Virus record (IMG/VR): IMGVR_UViG_3300022752_000024
Coordinates: 62,001 to 126,000 of that record
Direction: 5' to 3' (one strand)
DNA: 64,000 bases
DNA from: a virus
The first letter of the stretch is position 1. Each line of letters opens with the position of its first letter. The notes beneath the pieces were generated by a model. That model worked only from the letters and a program-made list of their open reading frames with translations. It had not been told where the DNA came from and searched no databases. The position numbers and the translations under genes are program-made. Shown in pieces: positions 26,994 through 34,248 of the stretch.

Positions 26994-28688
26994 ATGATAC
27001 CATTACTAGGTAATAAATCTAGACCAGAACCATCAGAAGAATTAACAAACAATGCAGGCGGATTGATGAGTAAATTCAATCCGTCTAATTTGGTTCGAGG
27101 TTTGGTTGGAGGTAAACGATCAGGTTCTTCTATGGGTGATATGATTGGAACAGATAGACAGAAATTAAAATCTGCCGTAAGTCCAAAAAACAAAGATCCA
27201 GAACTAACAACGGTTGGAGCATCCGATATCTCTCCTGTTCGTAAAGGTGATTCTGTTGCAAACGTGGCTGCAAAAGTATATAACCTAATTAACGGAAAAT
27301 ATGATGAAAGAAAAAAAGAAATTAAACTCGAAAATAAGCTGACACAAGAGTTAGCAATAAAAAAAGAAAAAAGACATACGGAACTTTTGAGAGCATTGAG
27401 CGAGAGACCTAAGCAAAAAGTAACTGAGGTAAAGGTACCCAAAAAAGAAGAACCCAAACCAACTCCTCAAGCAGCACCTAAACCTAGTGCTCCTCAAGCG
27501 GCTGCTCCTAAGCCAACAACACCACAAGCTGCTGCTCCTAAACCAGCATCACAGGCAGCAGCCCCAAAACCTGGTGCTCCTCAAGCGGCTGCTCCAAAAC
27601 CTACTACACCACAAGCACCTCAGGCAGCAGCACCTAAACCAACAACACCACAAGCGGCCGCTCCTAAACCAACAACACCACAAGCACCACAAGCGGCTGC
27701 TCCAAAACCTGCGGCACCTACGGCTGCACCTGCTGCTCCAGCAGTTCCTTCGGCTGCTCCTATTACACAGGCAGCACCTGCGGTATCTACCGCAACTCAA
27801 GTAGCCGTAGGTACAGCATTAGTAGCAGCATCGTCATATTCTTTTGCGGCAGGACCTCTTGCTGAAAATATTGTTGCTCATGAAAGTAAAGTTTCTTCTC
27901 CATTGCGTAGAGATGGAAAAAAAATTACAACTAAATGGAAAAATGATAGCGAATATAATGCATATAATAAAGGAACTAAAATTGCTGCCGATTTTGATGA
28001 AAAAGGAGAATCTGTAATTGATTTCTCTAAGATGACAATAGAAGAATATTTGCAGAGAGGTTCTATTAAAGATCCTAAAAATCCTAAAAAGATATTTGCT
28101 ATGGGTAGATATCAAATCATTCCAGACACAATGAAATTTTTGGTTAAGAATTTAAATATAGATCCAAAAACAACATATCTGACAAAAGAAACTCAAGATT
28201 ATCTTTTCATGGCTGGAATCATAGGAACAAAAAGAAAAAAAGTAAAAGCGTATATTGATGGAGATGCAAAAGTAACTAGAGATGAAGCCATATTGGAATT
28301 ATCACAAGAATTTGCCTCAATTGGTGTACCATATGATACGAAATATAAAGGAAAAGTAATAAAAAAAGGACAATCGTATTATGGTCAAAACACAAAATCT
28401 GGTTTTGCTTTAAATCCTCCAGAAGAAGTTGGTAAAGCTTTAGATGCCGAAAGAGAAAGACAAACGAAACTAAAACAAAAATCAACACCATCGAATGTGC
28501 CAGGTCAAGGAAAAAAATTAGGTGAAGCATCAACAGAAAATGCAGATTTAAAGAAAACAGCATCATCAGGACAATCCACAATAATCATGAATAATAACAC
28601 TACAGTAGCAGCAATGTCACCAACAAATCAAACTATGGTAGCACCAAAATCTGATGCATCGAAATTCGTACAAGGAGTTGGAGCATAA
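26994..28688 (+). CDS. Tail hub / tape-measure-region protein with muramidase-like domain (564 aa)
   Basis: Three parts are visible. Residues 1-140 are charged and helical and include ANVAAKVYNLINGKYDERKK, a segment repeated in the next gene. Residues ~145-290 are a very Ala/Pro/Gln-rich linker made of APKPTTPQAAAPKP-type repeats. Residues ~295-490 look like a muramidase or transglycosylase: NIVAHESKVSSP with a candidate catalytic Glu, EYNAYNKGTKIAADFD, MTIEEYLQRG and IFAMGRYQIIPDTMKFLV. Because gp5 here has no lysozyme, this domain may open peptidoglycan during infection. The start abuts the -1 frame stop, and the end overlaps the next ATG by one base. Confidence 0.7.
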   Translation: MIPLLGNKSRPEPSEELTNNAGGLMSKFNPSNLVRGLVGGKRSGSSMGDMIGTDRQKLKSAVSPKNKDPELTTVGASDISPVRKGDSVANVAAKVYNLINGKYDERKKEIKLENKLTQELAIKKEKRHTELLRALSERPKQKVTEVKVPKKEEPKPTPQAAPKPSAPQAAAPKPTTPQAAAPKPASQAAAPKPGAPQAAAPKPTTPQAPQAAAPKPTTPQAAAPKPTTPQAPQAAAPKPAAPTAAPAAPAVPSAAPITQAAPAVSTATQVAVGTALVAASSYSFAAGPLAENIVAHESKVSSPLRRDGKKITTKWKNDSEYNAYNKGTKIAADFDEKGESVIDFSKMTIEEYLQRGSIKDPKNPKKIFAMGRYQIIPDTMKFLVKNLNIDPKTTYLTKETQDYLFMAGIIGTKRKKVKAYIDGDAKVTRDEAILELSQEFASIGVPYDTKYKGKVIKKGQSYYGQNTKSGFALNPPEEVGKALDAERERQTKLKQKSTPSNVPGQGKKLGEASTENADLKKTASSGQSTIIMNNNTTVAAMSPTNQTMVAPKSDASKFVQGVGA

Positions 28689-30220
28689 TGGAAAAGGCAT
28701 ATCAATATCAACAAGCAAGAAGAATTGGAAAAATATCCATTTCAGACCTTATTGCTAAAAATATTATTGAAGGTGAAAGTATTCCTGGTGCTATAGGAAA
28801 ATCAATCTCACAAAAATTCAGGGCAAGAGCAACTAGATTTAAAGAGAAATTTGATCTTTTAAACATTGCAAGTATGCTTGTGGGTAGAAGCAGATTAGGT
28901 ACTGCTATTCTTGGTAAATTGATGGGTCGTAGTGGTGAAGATATTGCATACTTTGCTAAAAAAGGAAGCAGAGCTGGTGGCGCAAAAAATCCATTTTATA
29001 CAAGAATTGGTGCTGGTTCAAGAGAGCCAGTAAAACGAAACGATAATGTAGCGGATGTATTTGCTAAAGTATACAACTTGATGGAGCGAACGTATGAGCA
29101 AGAAAAACGTTTAAAGGAAATACAAAGTAATTTTAAAGAAGAACAAGACATAGAAGATGAAAGACGCCATGAAGAATTACTAGAAGCAATCACTGGTAAA
29201 AAATCTACTAAGCCTAAGGCGACAAAAATAAAAGAAAAGAAAGAAGAAGGCGGTGGTATTTTTGATACGATCAAGAAGATGTTTGCTGATCTAGTATCAT
29301 CTTTGAGTCCATTCATTAATTTAGCTAAAACAATTATGACTGCTTTTGGTAATGGATTTTTGAGTGTGATTGCAAGACTTGGAGCATTCTTATTAAGTCC
29401 TGTTGGTATTGCCATACTAGGACTATTGACTGTTGCTGCACTAGGAAAATATATTTTCGATCTTTGGTTACAAAGAGATGAAGCTCAAACACAAAAAGCT
29501 TTAGCTAGTGGATATGGAGGTGAAGCAGAATATGAATCAATGAAAGAAAGTCAAGAAAAAGAAGCAGAAAGAGCAAAGATAATTAAAAAATTCAATAAGG
29601 ATAAGAAAGGTGATATCACCAATGCTACCTTACCTGAACTGAATGCCTTGCGTGATGATATTCTGCAATATGGTAATCCTAGATTTCTATTAAAGAGTAA
29701 TCCTACACCATTAATCAAGGAGACGTCAAAAAAACTTGATTCTATTGAAGCAGAAATTAAAAAGAGAAAAGAAAGTCAGTCAACTACTACACCTATACCT
29801 TCAGTAGCATCACCTGCTGCAATGAGTGAGAAGACTGCTGCACCTATACCTTCAGTAGCAACTCCTGCTGCTATGAGTAACCAAACTACTATGTCATCAA
29901 GTGCAGAGCCACAATCTAAACCATTACCTGCAGGTGTCAATCTTCAAGATAATGAAAGCAGACCATCTAAACCTATTCCTGTTTCAACTGTGCCTTCTAT
30001 TCCACCAGTAGAAAATATAATGAAGCAGAATTTTGAATTAAATCTTCAAGAGAATACTGGCGGTATGGCTGGTGCACCTATAGTTATCAATAAAAATAAT
30101 GTTGGTGGTTTAAATGTTGGAAATGGTGATACCGGAACTATAACTGGTGCTGCATCTGTTCGTGATTCTCCATTAGGTGACTTGATTGGTAGATTGCAGA
30201 AAAGAGCCTCTGTAATGTAA
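28688..30220 (+). CDS. Putative tape-measure/hub protein (510 aa)
   Basis: The N-terminal ~200 residues are basic and helical (KISISDLIAKNIIEGESIPG; FAKVYNLMERTYEQEKRLKE; RRHEELLEAITGKK). Residues ~225-260 form two hydrophobic stretches (FLSVIARLGAFLLSPVGIAI, LGLLTVAALGKYIFDLWLQ), as often found in tape-measure proteins. The C-terminal third is Pro/Ser/Thr-rich with repeats of PIPSVATPAAMS. It shares a KVYNL/RRHxELL module with the preceding gene. T4 gp29 (590 aa) would be the functional counterpart by context. It is the last gene of the rightward operon and faces gp32. Confidence 0.55.
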   Translation: MEKAYQYQQARRIGKISISDLIAKNIIEGESIPGAIGKSISQKFRARATRFKEKFDLLNIASMLVGRSRLGTAILGKLMGRSGEDIAYFAKKGSRAGGAKNPFYTRIGAGSREPVKRNDNVADVFAKVYNLMERTYEQEKRLKEIQSNFKEEQDIEDERRHEELLEAITGKKSTKPKATKIKEKKEEGGGIFDTIKKMFADLVSSLSPFINLAKTIMTAFGNGFLSVIARLGAFLLSPVGIAILGLLTVAALGKYIFDLWLQRDEAQTQKALASGYGGEAEYESMKESQEKEAERAKIIKKFNKDKKGDITNATLPELNALRDDILQYGNPRFLLKSNPTPLIKETSKKLDSIEAEIKKRKESQSTTTPIPSVASPAAMSEKTAAPIPSVATPAAMSNQTTMSSSAEPQSKPLPAGVNLQDNESRPSKPIPVSTVPSIPPVENIMKQNFELNLQENTGGMAGAPIVINKNNVGGLNVGNGDTGTITGAASVRDSPLGDLIGRLQKRASVM

Positions 30221-30240
30221 AAACCCCGCACAAGGCGGGG
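30219..30240 (-). terminator. Intrinsic terminator downstream of gene 32
   Basis: The hairpin CCCCGC-loop-GCGGGG is followed on the minus strand by TTTTT, 25 bases past the gp32 stop. It lies between convergent genes. The plus side lacks a T run, so it mainly ends leftward transcription. Confidence 0.8.
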
Positions 30241-30264
30241 CTAAACAAGACCGTCTAGTCTGTT

Positions 30265-31152
30265 TTAATCTTCTGCTGCAAGTTTGGCAAAGTAATCCAT
30301 GTCATCATCTTCTGACTCCTCTAAGCTAGGTGCTGCTTTAGGTGCCACTTTCTTGATAACTGGTTCTGCATCTTCAACAGTTGTTTGTGGGAAAGAACTA
30401 CCACCGTCTAGACCTAGAACTTTATCTAAACGTGCTTTCACTTGTTCATATGATTTGAACTTACTTGGGTCAATGATCTCTTTAAGAGAGTATTCAGACT
30501 TCCATACTTTCTCAAGTGTATCATCATCGTCAAGTAAAGCGGCAGGTGAATCAAATTCACATTTGTCGTAGTTTTGATAACCATCGACTTTACGAATCTT
30601 CAGTTTGAAGTTTGCACCTTTCCACAAATCAAAAGGATTCATAGGCTTCTCATCTTCAAATTCTGGATTCATAGCACCATTGATTTTATCAAAAATGATT
30701 TTACCATATTTGAACAAAAAGACTTTACCATTGTTCTCTGGACGCTTAGGGTCTTCAACAACATAGATATTTGAAATATACGATAACTTACGCTTCTGAT
30801 CACGGGCAATCTTTTTGTTTGCTTCTATGCCTGAGTTCCATAGGTTTGTGTTGTGTTCACAAACTGGACACTTGTCATTGTTTGTAGTACGACAATCATC
30901 GATCAGCCAACCACCAGGACCTTGAAAGCCATGACGGAATACTTTGACCCAAGGTAAACCTTCATCGCCATCGGCAGGTGGCTCAGGTAGAAAACGAATA
31001 ACAGCATAACCATTACCAGACTTATCTAGTTCTGGTTTCCAGTAATTGTCATCGGATGAATTTGATTCAGAATTTTGATTGAGTGATTCAATCGCTTTGG
31101 AAAGTTTGTCTAGGTTAGACGAACTCTTTTTCAATTTAGAAAAATCTGCCAT
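30265..31152 (-). CDS. 32: Single-stranded DNA-binding protein gp32
   Basis: The product is 295 aa from ATG 31152, chosen because AAGGAG sits just before it; 18 further codons upstream are open but lack a site. T4 gp32 features are present: a basic N-terminus (MADFSKLKKSSSNLDKL), the core YAVIRFLPEPPADGDEGLPW, a zinc-binding region starting CPVCEHNT (Cys95, Cys98), and an acidic tail ending EDDDMDYFAKLAAED. In T4 the tail recruits gp59 and other replisome proteins. It is last in the 33-59-32 cluster and is followed by a terminator. Confidence 0.95.
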   Translation of the reverse strand: MADFSKLKKSSSNLDKLSKAIESLNQNSESNSSDDNYWKPELDKSGNGYAVIRFLPEPPADGDEGLPWVKVFRHGFQGPGGWLIDDCRTTNNDKCPVCEHNTNLWNSGIEANKKIARDQKRKLSYISNIYVVEDPKRPENNGKVFLFKYGKIIFDKINGAMNPEFEDEKPMNPFDLWKGANFKLKIRKVDGYQNYDKCEFDSPAALLDDDDTLEKVWKSEYSLKEIIDPSKFKSYEQVKARLDKVLGLDGGSSFPQTTVEDAEPVIKKVAPKAAPSLEESEDDDMDYFAKLAAED

Positions 31153-31217
31153 AGTAATCTCCTTATTAAACGGCGTATAAACGGAATATAATCGACTTGT
31201 CCACAATGTATCTCATA

Positions 31218-31246
31218 ATATTAAACTATTTAGTCTCAAATTGCAA
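31218..31246 (-). promoter_or_regulatory. Possible sigma70-like promoter before gene 32
   Basis: TTGCAA (-35) and TAATAT (-10) lie 17 bp apart in the gap between gp59 and gp32, about 66 bases before the gp32 start. The match is weaker than the TTGACA promoters elsewhere in this window. Confidence 0.4.
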
Positions 31247-31270
31247 GCACTATTTTACATATTTTTACTG

Positions 31271-31885
31271 CTAGGTAATGTATGCCGAACTAGCATACAA
31301 TTCTTTTAATTTTGCTTTGTACTTCATTTTATCATAAACAAGAAATGGAGTATACTTTTCTATCTTTTTTTGCCAAGTAGGCCAGATAATATCATCGTCA
31401 ATCTTTTTTTTCCACATTGGTAAGAAGTTCATAATATCATTGAGTATTACCATAGTCTCTATGCATATTTTACTTGATGCCAATTCAGAAAGCAATATTG
31501 GAAACATACCTTGTCTTGGTTTAATAAGTTCTTCAGGATTATAATTATCCAACAAATAGGATACTTGATTTTCAAAAAGATAGAACAATGACTGGTTACG
31601 TTTTTGCCATGTGCGGTATATTTCTTCTGCTTCTTCAGTAAGTAATTCTCCTACCCACTTAGAATCATTTACTAAAAAGTTTGCAACAAAAAAACTTCTA
31701 CATTCTTCTAAGGAATATTTTCTAGATAATTTGTAGAATGAGTATTTGTTTTTATTGGTAAGAAAAGATTCTTTGGAAGTATTAGTCTTACCGTTGTACT
31801 TAAAGTAATCATAGCTGTTGCTAATAAAATGCAACCTCAATGATTGATACATCATATAAACGGCTAGTCCTCCATTTTCACTCAT
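31271..31885 (-). CDS. 59: Replicative helicase loader gp59
   Basis: The 204-aa protein starts at ATG 31885, which overlaps the gp33 stop as ATGA. It resembles T4 gp59 (217 aa): KNKYSFYKLSRKYSLEECRS matches KYFFQKLSEKYKLKEL of T4, and FVANFLVNDSKWVGEL matches the ISNLVANQDAWIGDI region. gp59 loads gp41 helicase on gp32-coated DNA at recombination forks. Gene order 33-59-32 is the same as in T4, which strengthens the call. Confidence 0.88.
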   Translation of the reverse strand: MSENGGLAVYMMYQSLRLHFISNSYDYFKYNGKTNTSKESFLTNKNKYSFYKLSRKYSLEECRSFFVANFLVNDSKWVGELLTEEAEEIYRTWQKRNQSLFYLFENQVSYLLDNYNPEELIKPRQGMFPILLSELASSKICIETMVILNDIMNFLPMWKKKIDDDIIWPTWQKKIEKYTPFLVYDKMKYKAKLKELYASSAYIT

Positions 31886-32103
31886 AGGGGTAGTCTGCAA
31901 GTTTTCTTTATTTGATTATTGCTTTCTGCTTGTTCACGAATCTTTGATTTTAAGTTGGGTGAGATTAAAGTTGAAGCGACTTCGATTTCTAAACCTGTTT
32001 GTGAACAATGGTGCAGAATAGCATCGATATAATCAGAACTTAGCCGACTTGATAGTTCCTCAATCAACAGACTGAAATCTTTTATTTCCTCTTTCGTTGC
32101 CAT
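31882..32103 (-). CDS. 33: Late transcription coactivator gp33
   Basis: This 73-aa protein has the conserved core DYIDAILHHCSQTGLEIEVA followed by STLISPNLKSKIREQAESNN, typical of gp33 of T4-like marine phages (shorter than the 112 aa of T4). gp33 bridges RNA polymerase, the gp55 sigma factor and the sliding clamp at late TATAAATA promoters. It overlaps the gp59 start by 4 bases and the upstream small gene by 44 bases. gp55 is not in this window. Confidence 0.82.
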   Translation of the reverse strand: MATKEEIKDFSLLIEELSSRLSSDYIDAILHHCSQTGLEIEVASTLISPNLKSKIREQAESNNQIKKTCRLPL

Positions 32104-32251
32104 ATTCTTTTAGTGTCCTTATTAATTCATCAATATCTTCATCATGCATAAAAATGGTAGAAGAAAATCTAAGACCATCTTCTCTTTCATCATCAATCTT
32201 AGTTAACAAAAACTGTTTACTGCCATATGGTGATATTTTAAATCTTATCAT
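32060..32251 (-). CDS. Hypothetical protein (63 aa)
   Basis: This is a small charged protein (MIRFKISPYGSKQFLLTKID, then FMHDEDIDELIRTLKEYG) with a beta-then-helix appearance. Its ATG overlaps the stop of the endolysin gene, and its 3' end overlaps the gp33 start by 44 bases. I know of no function. Confidence 0.6.
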   Translation of the reverse strand: MIRFKISPYGSKQFLLTKIDDEREDGLRFSSTIFMHDEDIDELIRTLKEYGNERGNKRFQSVD

Positions 32252-32778
32252 GTGTTTGTATAAAATATGTGATTACCAATTTGCATTACAACATGCTTTT
32301 TATTCCAACCAGGACTAACATACTTTGCATGGTAAAACATTGCTTGAGTTCTAGCTAGTTTAACATGAGCGATAGGTTGTGTCAATGCTTTCATTGCAAT
32401 ATATTTGGATTCTTCCCAAAGATAGGCATTCTTTGCCGCAGGAACAGTCGTACATGTCCAACTAAACTGACAGACACTTTTGCCATTATAATTAGTTTTT
32501 TGATATACCACACCACATATGTTTACTGGATATTTACCTGAATTAGTTCGATTGATTGTCACCTGTGCTACTGCAAGCTTTCCTTCAAAAGATTCAGATC
32601 CTGCTTCATAGTAAATATTCTTAGCTAAACATTCCATTTCTTTGCTCATGTGTACTTGAATATCAGTATTGATATCTTGTCTCACTTGATATGGAAACGA
32701 ATAGATAAGAATTACAGTAAAAAATAATATAGTAGCTATAAGCAGGTTGACACTTGTGAATATTTTATTTTTAAGCAT
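32248..32778 (-). CDS. SleB-type cell wall hydrolase (endolysin) with N-terminal membrane anchor
   Basis: Residues ~8-30 (FTSVNLLIATILFFTVILIY) form one hydrophobic segment, either an uncleaved anchor or signal-arrest-release type. Residues ~48-176 match the Hydrolase_2/SleB family: ECLAKNIYYEAGSESFEGKL with the candidate catalytic Glu, AVAQVTINRTNSGKYP, QFSWTC and MFYHAKYVSPGW. The family cleaves glycan strands of peptidoglycan. Such membrane-tethered endolysins can reach the periplasm without a holin channel. A strong AAGGAG site precedes the ATG, and a UUCG hairpin lies in its leader at 32800-32817. It is the likely lysis enzyme of this phage. Confidence 0.85.
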   Translation of the reverse strand: MLKNKIFTSVNLLIATILFFTVILIYSFPYQVRQDINTDIQVHMSKEMECLAKNIYYEAGSESFEGKLAVAQVTINRTNSGKYPVNICGVVYQKTNYNGKSVCQFSWTCTTVPAAKNAYLWEESKYIAMKALTQPIAHVKLARTQAMFYHAKYVSPGWNKKHVVMQIGNHIFYTNT

Positions 32779-32799
32779 TACTTCTCCTTAATAGTTAGG

Positions 32800-32817
32800 G
32801 AGAGACCGAAGTCTCTC
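32800..32817 (-). promoter_or_regulatory. UUCG tetraloop hairpin in the endolysin leader
   Basis: On the minus strand a 7-bp stem GAGAGAC/GTCTCTC encloses the loop TTCG, a very stable RNA tetraloop, about 10 bases before the AAGGAG site of the endolysin. No T run follows, so it is not a simple terminator. It could stabilise the mRNA, mark a processing site or tune translation. Confidence 0.5.
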
Positions 32818-32957
32818 TTGTCCCAATCAGGTAGACTTTTTGCTAGTAGTCTTTTCTGGTATGATATTTGAAACGAATCCGTTTAAGGATTGTGTTGTGT
32901 GTAAAAAGTGTGGTAGTGAGTTTATTTCTCAGGTACTCACTCGACCTGTGATATTAT

Positions 32958-33032
32958 TTAGCGATTTGCAATATACATGGAAATTTCAAAACCAAAACGC
33001 ATATCTTGTGCTGAAGGTGTAGTCCATTTCAT
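32958..33032 (-). CDS. pqqA: PqqA, peptide precursor of pyrroloquinoline quinone (24 aa)
   Basis: The gene has ATG 33032, an AAGGAGA ribosome site 8 bases ahead and a TAA stop, and encodes 24 residues. The peptide begins MKWTTP and ends RFGFEISMYIANR, lining up end to end with bacterial PqqA (pattern W-T-x-P-x3-D-[LM]-R-x-G-F-E-x3-Y-x-A-N-R). Glu16 and Tyr20 keep the E-x3-Y spacing; these are the two residues cross-linked by PqqE on PqqD to become PQQ. No pqqBCDE gene is in the window, so host enzymes would be needed. It lies between the endolysin and the tmRNA, with a TATAAT box at 33075-33080 (minus strand) but no good -35. Confidence 0.9.
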   Translation of the reverse strand: MKWTTPSAQDMRFGFEISMYIANR

Positions 33033-33124
33033 ATCATTCTCCTTGATTTGTCATAGCAAAATACTACGACTATAATTATATATGCATAGTGTAACACGAA
33101 TGTAATAATTAAAACCATTAAAAT

Positions 33125-33430
33125 GCAAGGTGATTGGGTAATAAGGACACCTTGCGAAACCCCAAGAGAATTAAGCCGCTAGGCGTTCATCTCCAAAATA
33201 TGCATCGTTTGCATTTACTTGTTTTGCTCGGATTACGTCCGTCGCCTTTCGTGTTGCCTTCTCTATTATCTCACCCTGTCGAAACCAGGTCATCCCCATC
33301 AGAAGTACACAATCCCCGCTAGAGCCCTAAGAGGTTTCTTTCATCTAGGACAACTATGCACTTCTGGTGGAGATGGAGGGAATCGAACCCTCGTCCAGAA
33401 TGCCTTCACTTTGAAGGAATTACAACAATT
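33125..33430 (-). ncRNA. ssrA: Circularly permuted (two-piece) tmRNA
   Basis: On the minus strand the acceptor piece comes first: T-arm GAGGG-TTCGATT-CCCTC, acceptor strand CATCTCC, then A-CCA ending at 33365. A 67-nt intervening segment (33298-33364) follows. The coding piece then begins at 33297 with GGGGATGACCTGGTTTCGAC, a tmRNA 5' signature. GGGGAUG pairs with CAUCUCC over 7 bp with G3-U70 as the third pair, the alanine identity element. The tag frame at 33171-33212 encodes ANDAYFGDERLAA-stop. The intervening segment has a 9-bp helix (AGAAGUGCA with UGUACUUCU) extending the acceptor stem for processing. The hairpin GCAAGGTG/CACCTTGC (33125-33155) probably ends it. The 5' end is approximate. 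Confidence 0.93.
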
Positions 33431-33531
33431 CTAATTCTTGTATTTTATTTATTCATTGTAGCTATACAATAACCAAATACAAATGGATATCAAACAACCA
33501 ATAGCTAACCCGATACAGAATCCAGTTATGT

Positions 33532-33560
33532 ATTGTATCATTCTTTATTGATTATGTCAA
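33532..33560 (-). promoter_or_regulatory. Consensus sigma70 promoter of the tmRNA gene
   Basis: TTGACA (33555-33560) and TACAAT (33532-33537) are separated by 17 bp, placing the start of transcription near 33525, about 95 bases before the tmRNA acceptor piece. A 30-codon reading frame at 33449-33541 begins inside this -10 box and is therefore unlikely to be translated from this transcript. Confidence 0.8.
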
Positions 33561-33563
33561 TGC

Positions 33564-34229
33564 TTATTTCGGTGTATTTTGGCGATAATACGTAATTACA
33601 TCAATTAAACCATCAATATGATCTTTGACTTTTTCTTTGAAGATTATTGGAGCAGAATCTTTTACTGCCATAATGATAACCAGATTATCAATTGGAGTAC
33701 CAATTAATTCTTCATACATCGAAGCATAAGCAGTAGTTTGCCAAAAATAGTCTAAAACATCTTCTTTTCTTTTTACTTTACTAGATGTTTTAAAGTCTAT
33801 TACAGAAAGTTCACCTTCATACTCTGCTATACAGTCAACACGACCTGCCATACCTAAAGTCTTAGACCACAATGCTTGTTCTTGATAATGAATGTTATCT
33901 ATGTTGTCTAAGAAAGGTTTAATAGAGAGAAAATACTCAACAGCATCAGGCATGATGCCTCTCATATAATATGGTTCATTGTTGAGATAATTCTCACAGA
34001 TAGTATGAACATTGGTACCTCTAGATGTAGCTTGTTTGGAGATTTTATTGGCTTCTTCTTCGCCAACTCTTGCTCTCCACTCCATGATAGCTTTTTTCTT
34101 TTTGGCTCCTACTACAGTGGTTACTGATGGCAACTTAGTACCATCAGGTAACTTGTAATATCTTTTCCCATCAGGAAAAGTTTCTGATTTTAAATCTTCT
34201 AGTTGTTTTGGTGGGCAATATGTAAACAT
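33564..34229 (-). CDS. PD-(D/E)XK family nuclease (221 aa)
   Basis: The core GMAGRVDCIAEYEGELSVID followed by FKTSSKVK (residues ~125-155) is the PD-(D/E)XK pattern of RecB/Cas4-like exonucleases: Asp in GRVD and D-x-K in IDFK. An upstream helix with TSRGTNVHTICENYL supplies the conserved His/Glu region, and YFWQTTAYASMYEEL the Q-x3-Y motif. Such nucleases are common in T4-like marine phages and probably act in recombination or host DNA breakdown. Its stop lies next to the tmRNA promoter. Confidence 0.8.
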   Translation of the reverse strand: MFTYCPPKQLEDLKSETFPDGKRYYKLPDGTKLPSVTTVVGAKKKKAIMEWRARVGEEEANKISKQATSRGTNVHTICENYLNNEPYYMRGIMPDAVEYFLSIKPFLDNIDNIHYQEQALWSKTLGMAGRVDCIAEYEGELSVIDFKTSSKVKRKEDVLDYFWQTTAYASMYEELIGTPIDNLVIIMAVKDSAPIIFKEKVKDHIDGLIDVITYYRQNTPK

Positions 34230-34248
34230 AATATAATAGATTTTTTAG

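Noticed and set aside
27487-27804. Alternative-frame Leu/Gln-rich and Ser/Arg/Cys-rich long frames
   Set aside because: They are shadows of the Ala/Pro/Gln linker codons of the muramidase-like protein on the same or opposite strand.
32840-33022. Plus-strand 60-codon frame with a CxxC-like segment
   Set aside because: It is antisense to pqqA, lacks a ribosome site, and the Cys cluster alone is weak evidence.
33134-33434. Plus-strand open frames across the tmRNA
   Set aside because: They are antisense to a clearly structured tmRNA gene, have no ribosome site and include tmRNA helices in their codons.
33449-33541. 30-codon minus-strand frame with one hydrophobic helix
   Set aside because: Its ATG lies in the -10 region of the tmRNA promoter, so it is upstream of the mapped-by-motif start. 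There is no clear ribosome site, and its end runs close to the tmRNA 5' part.
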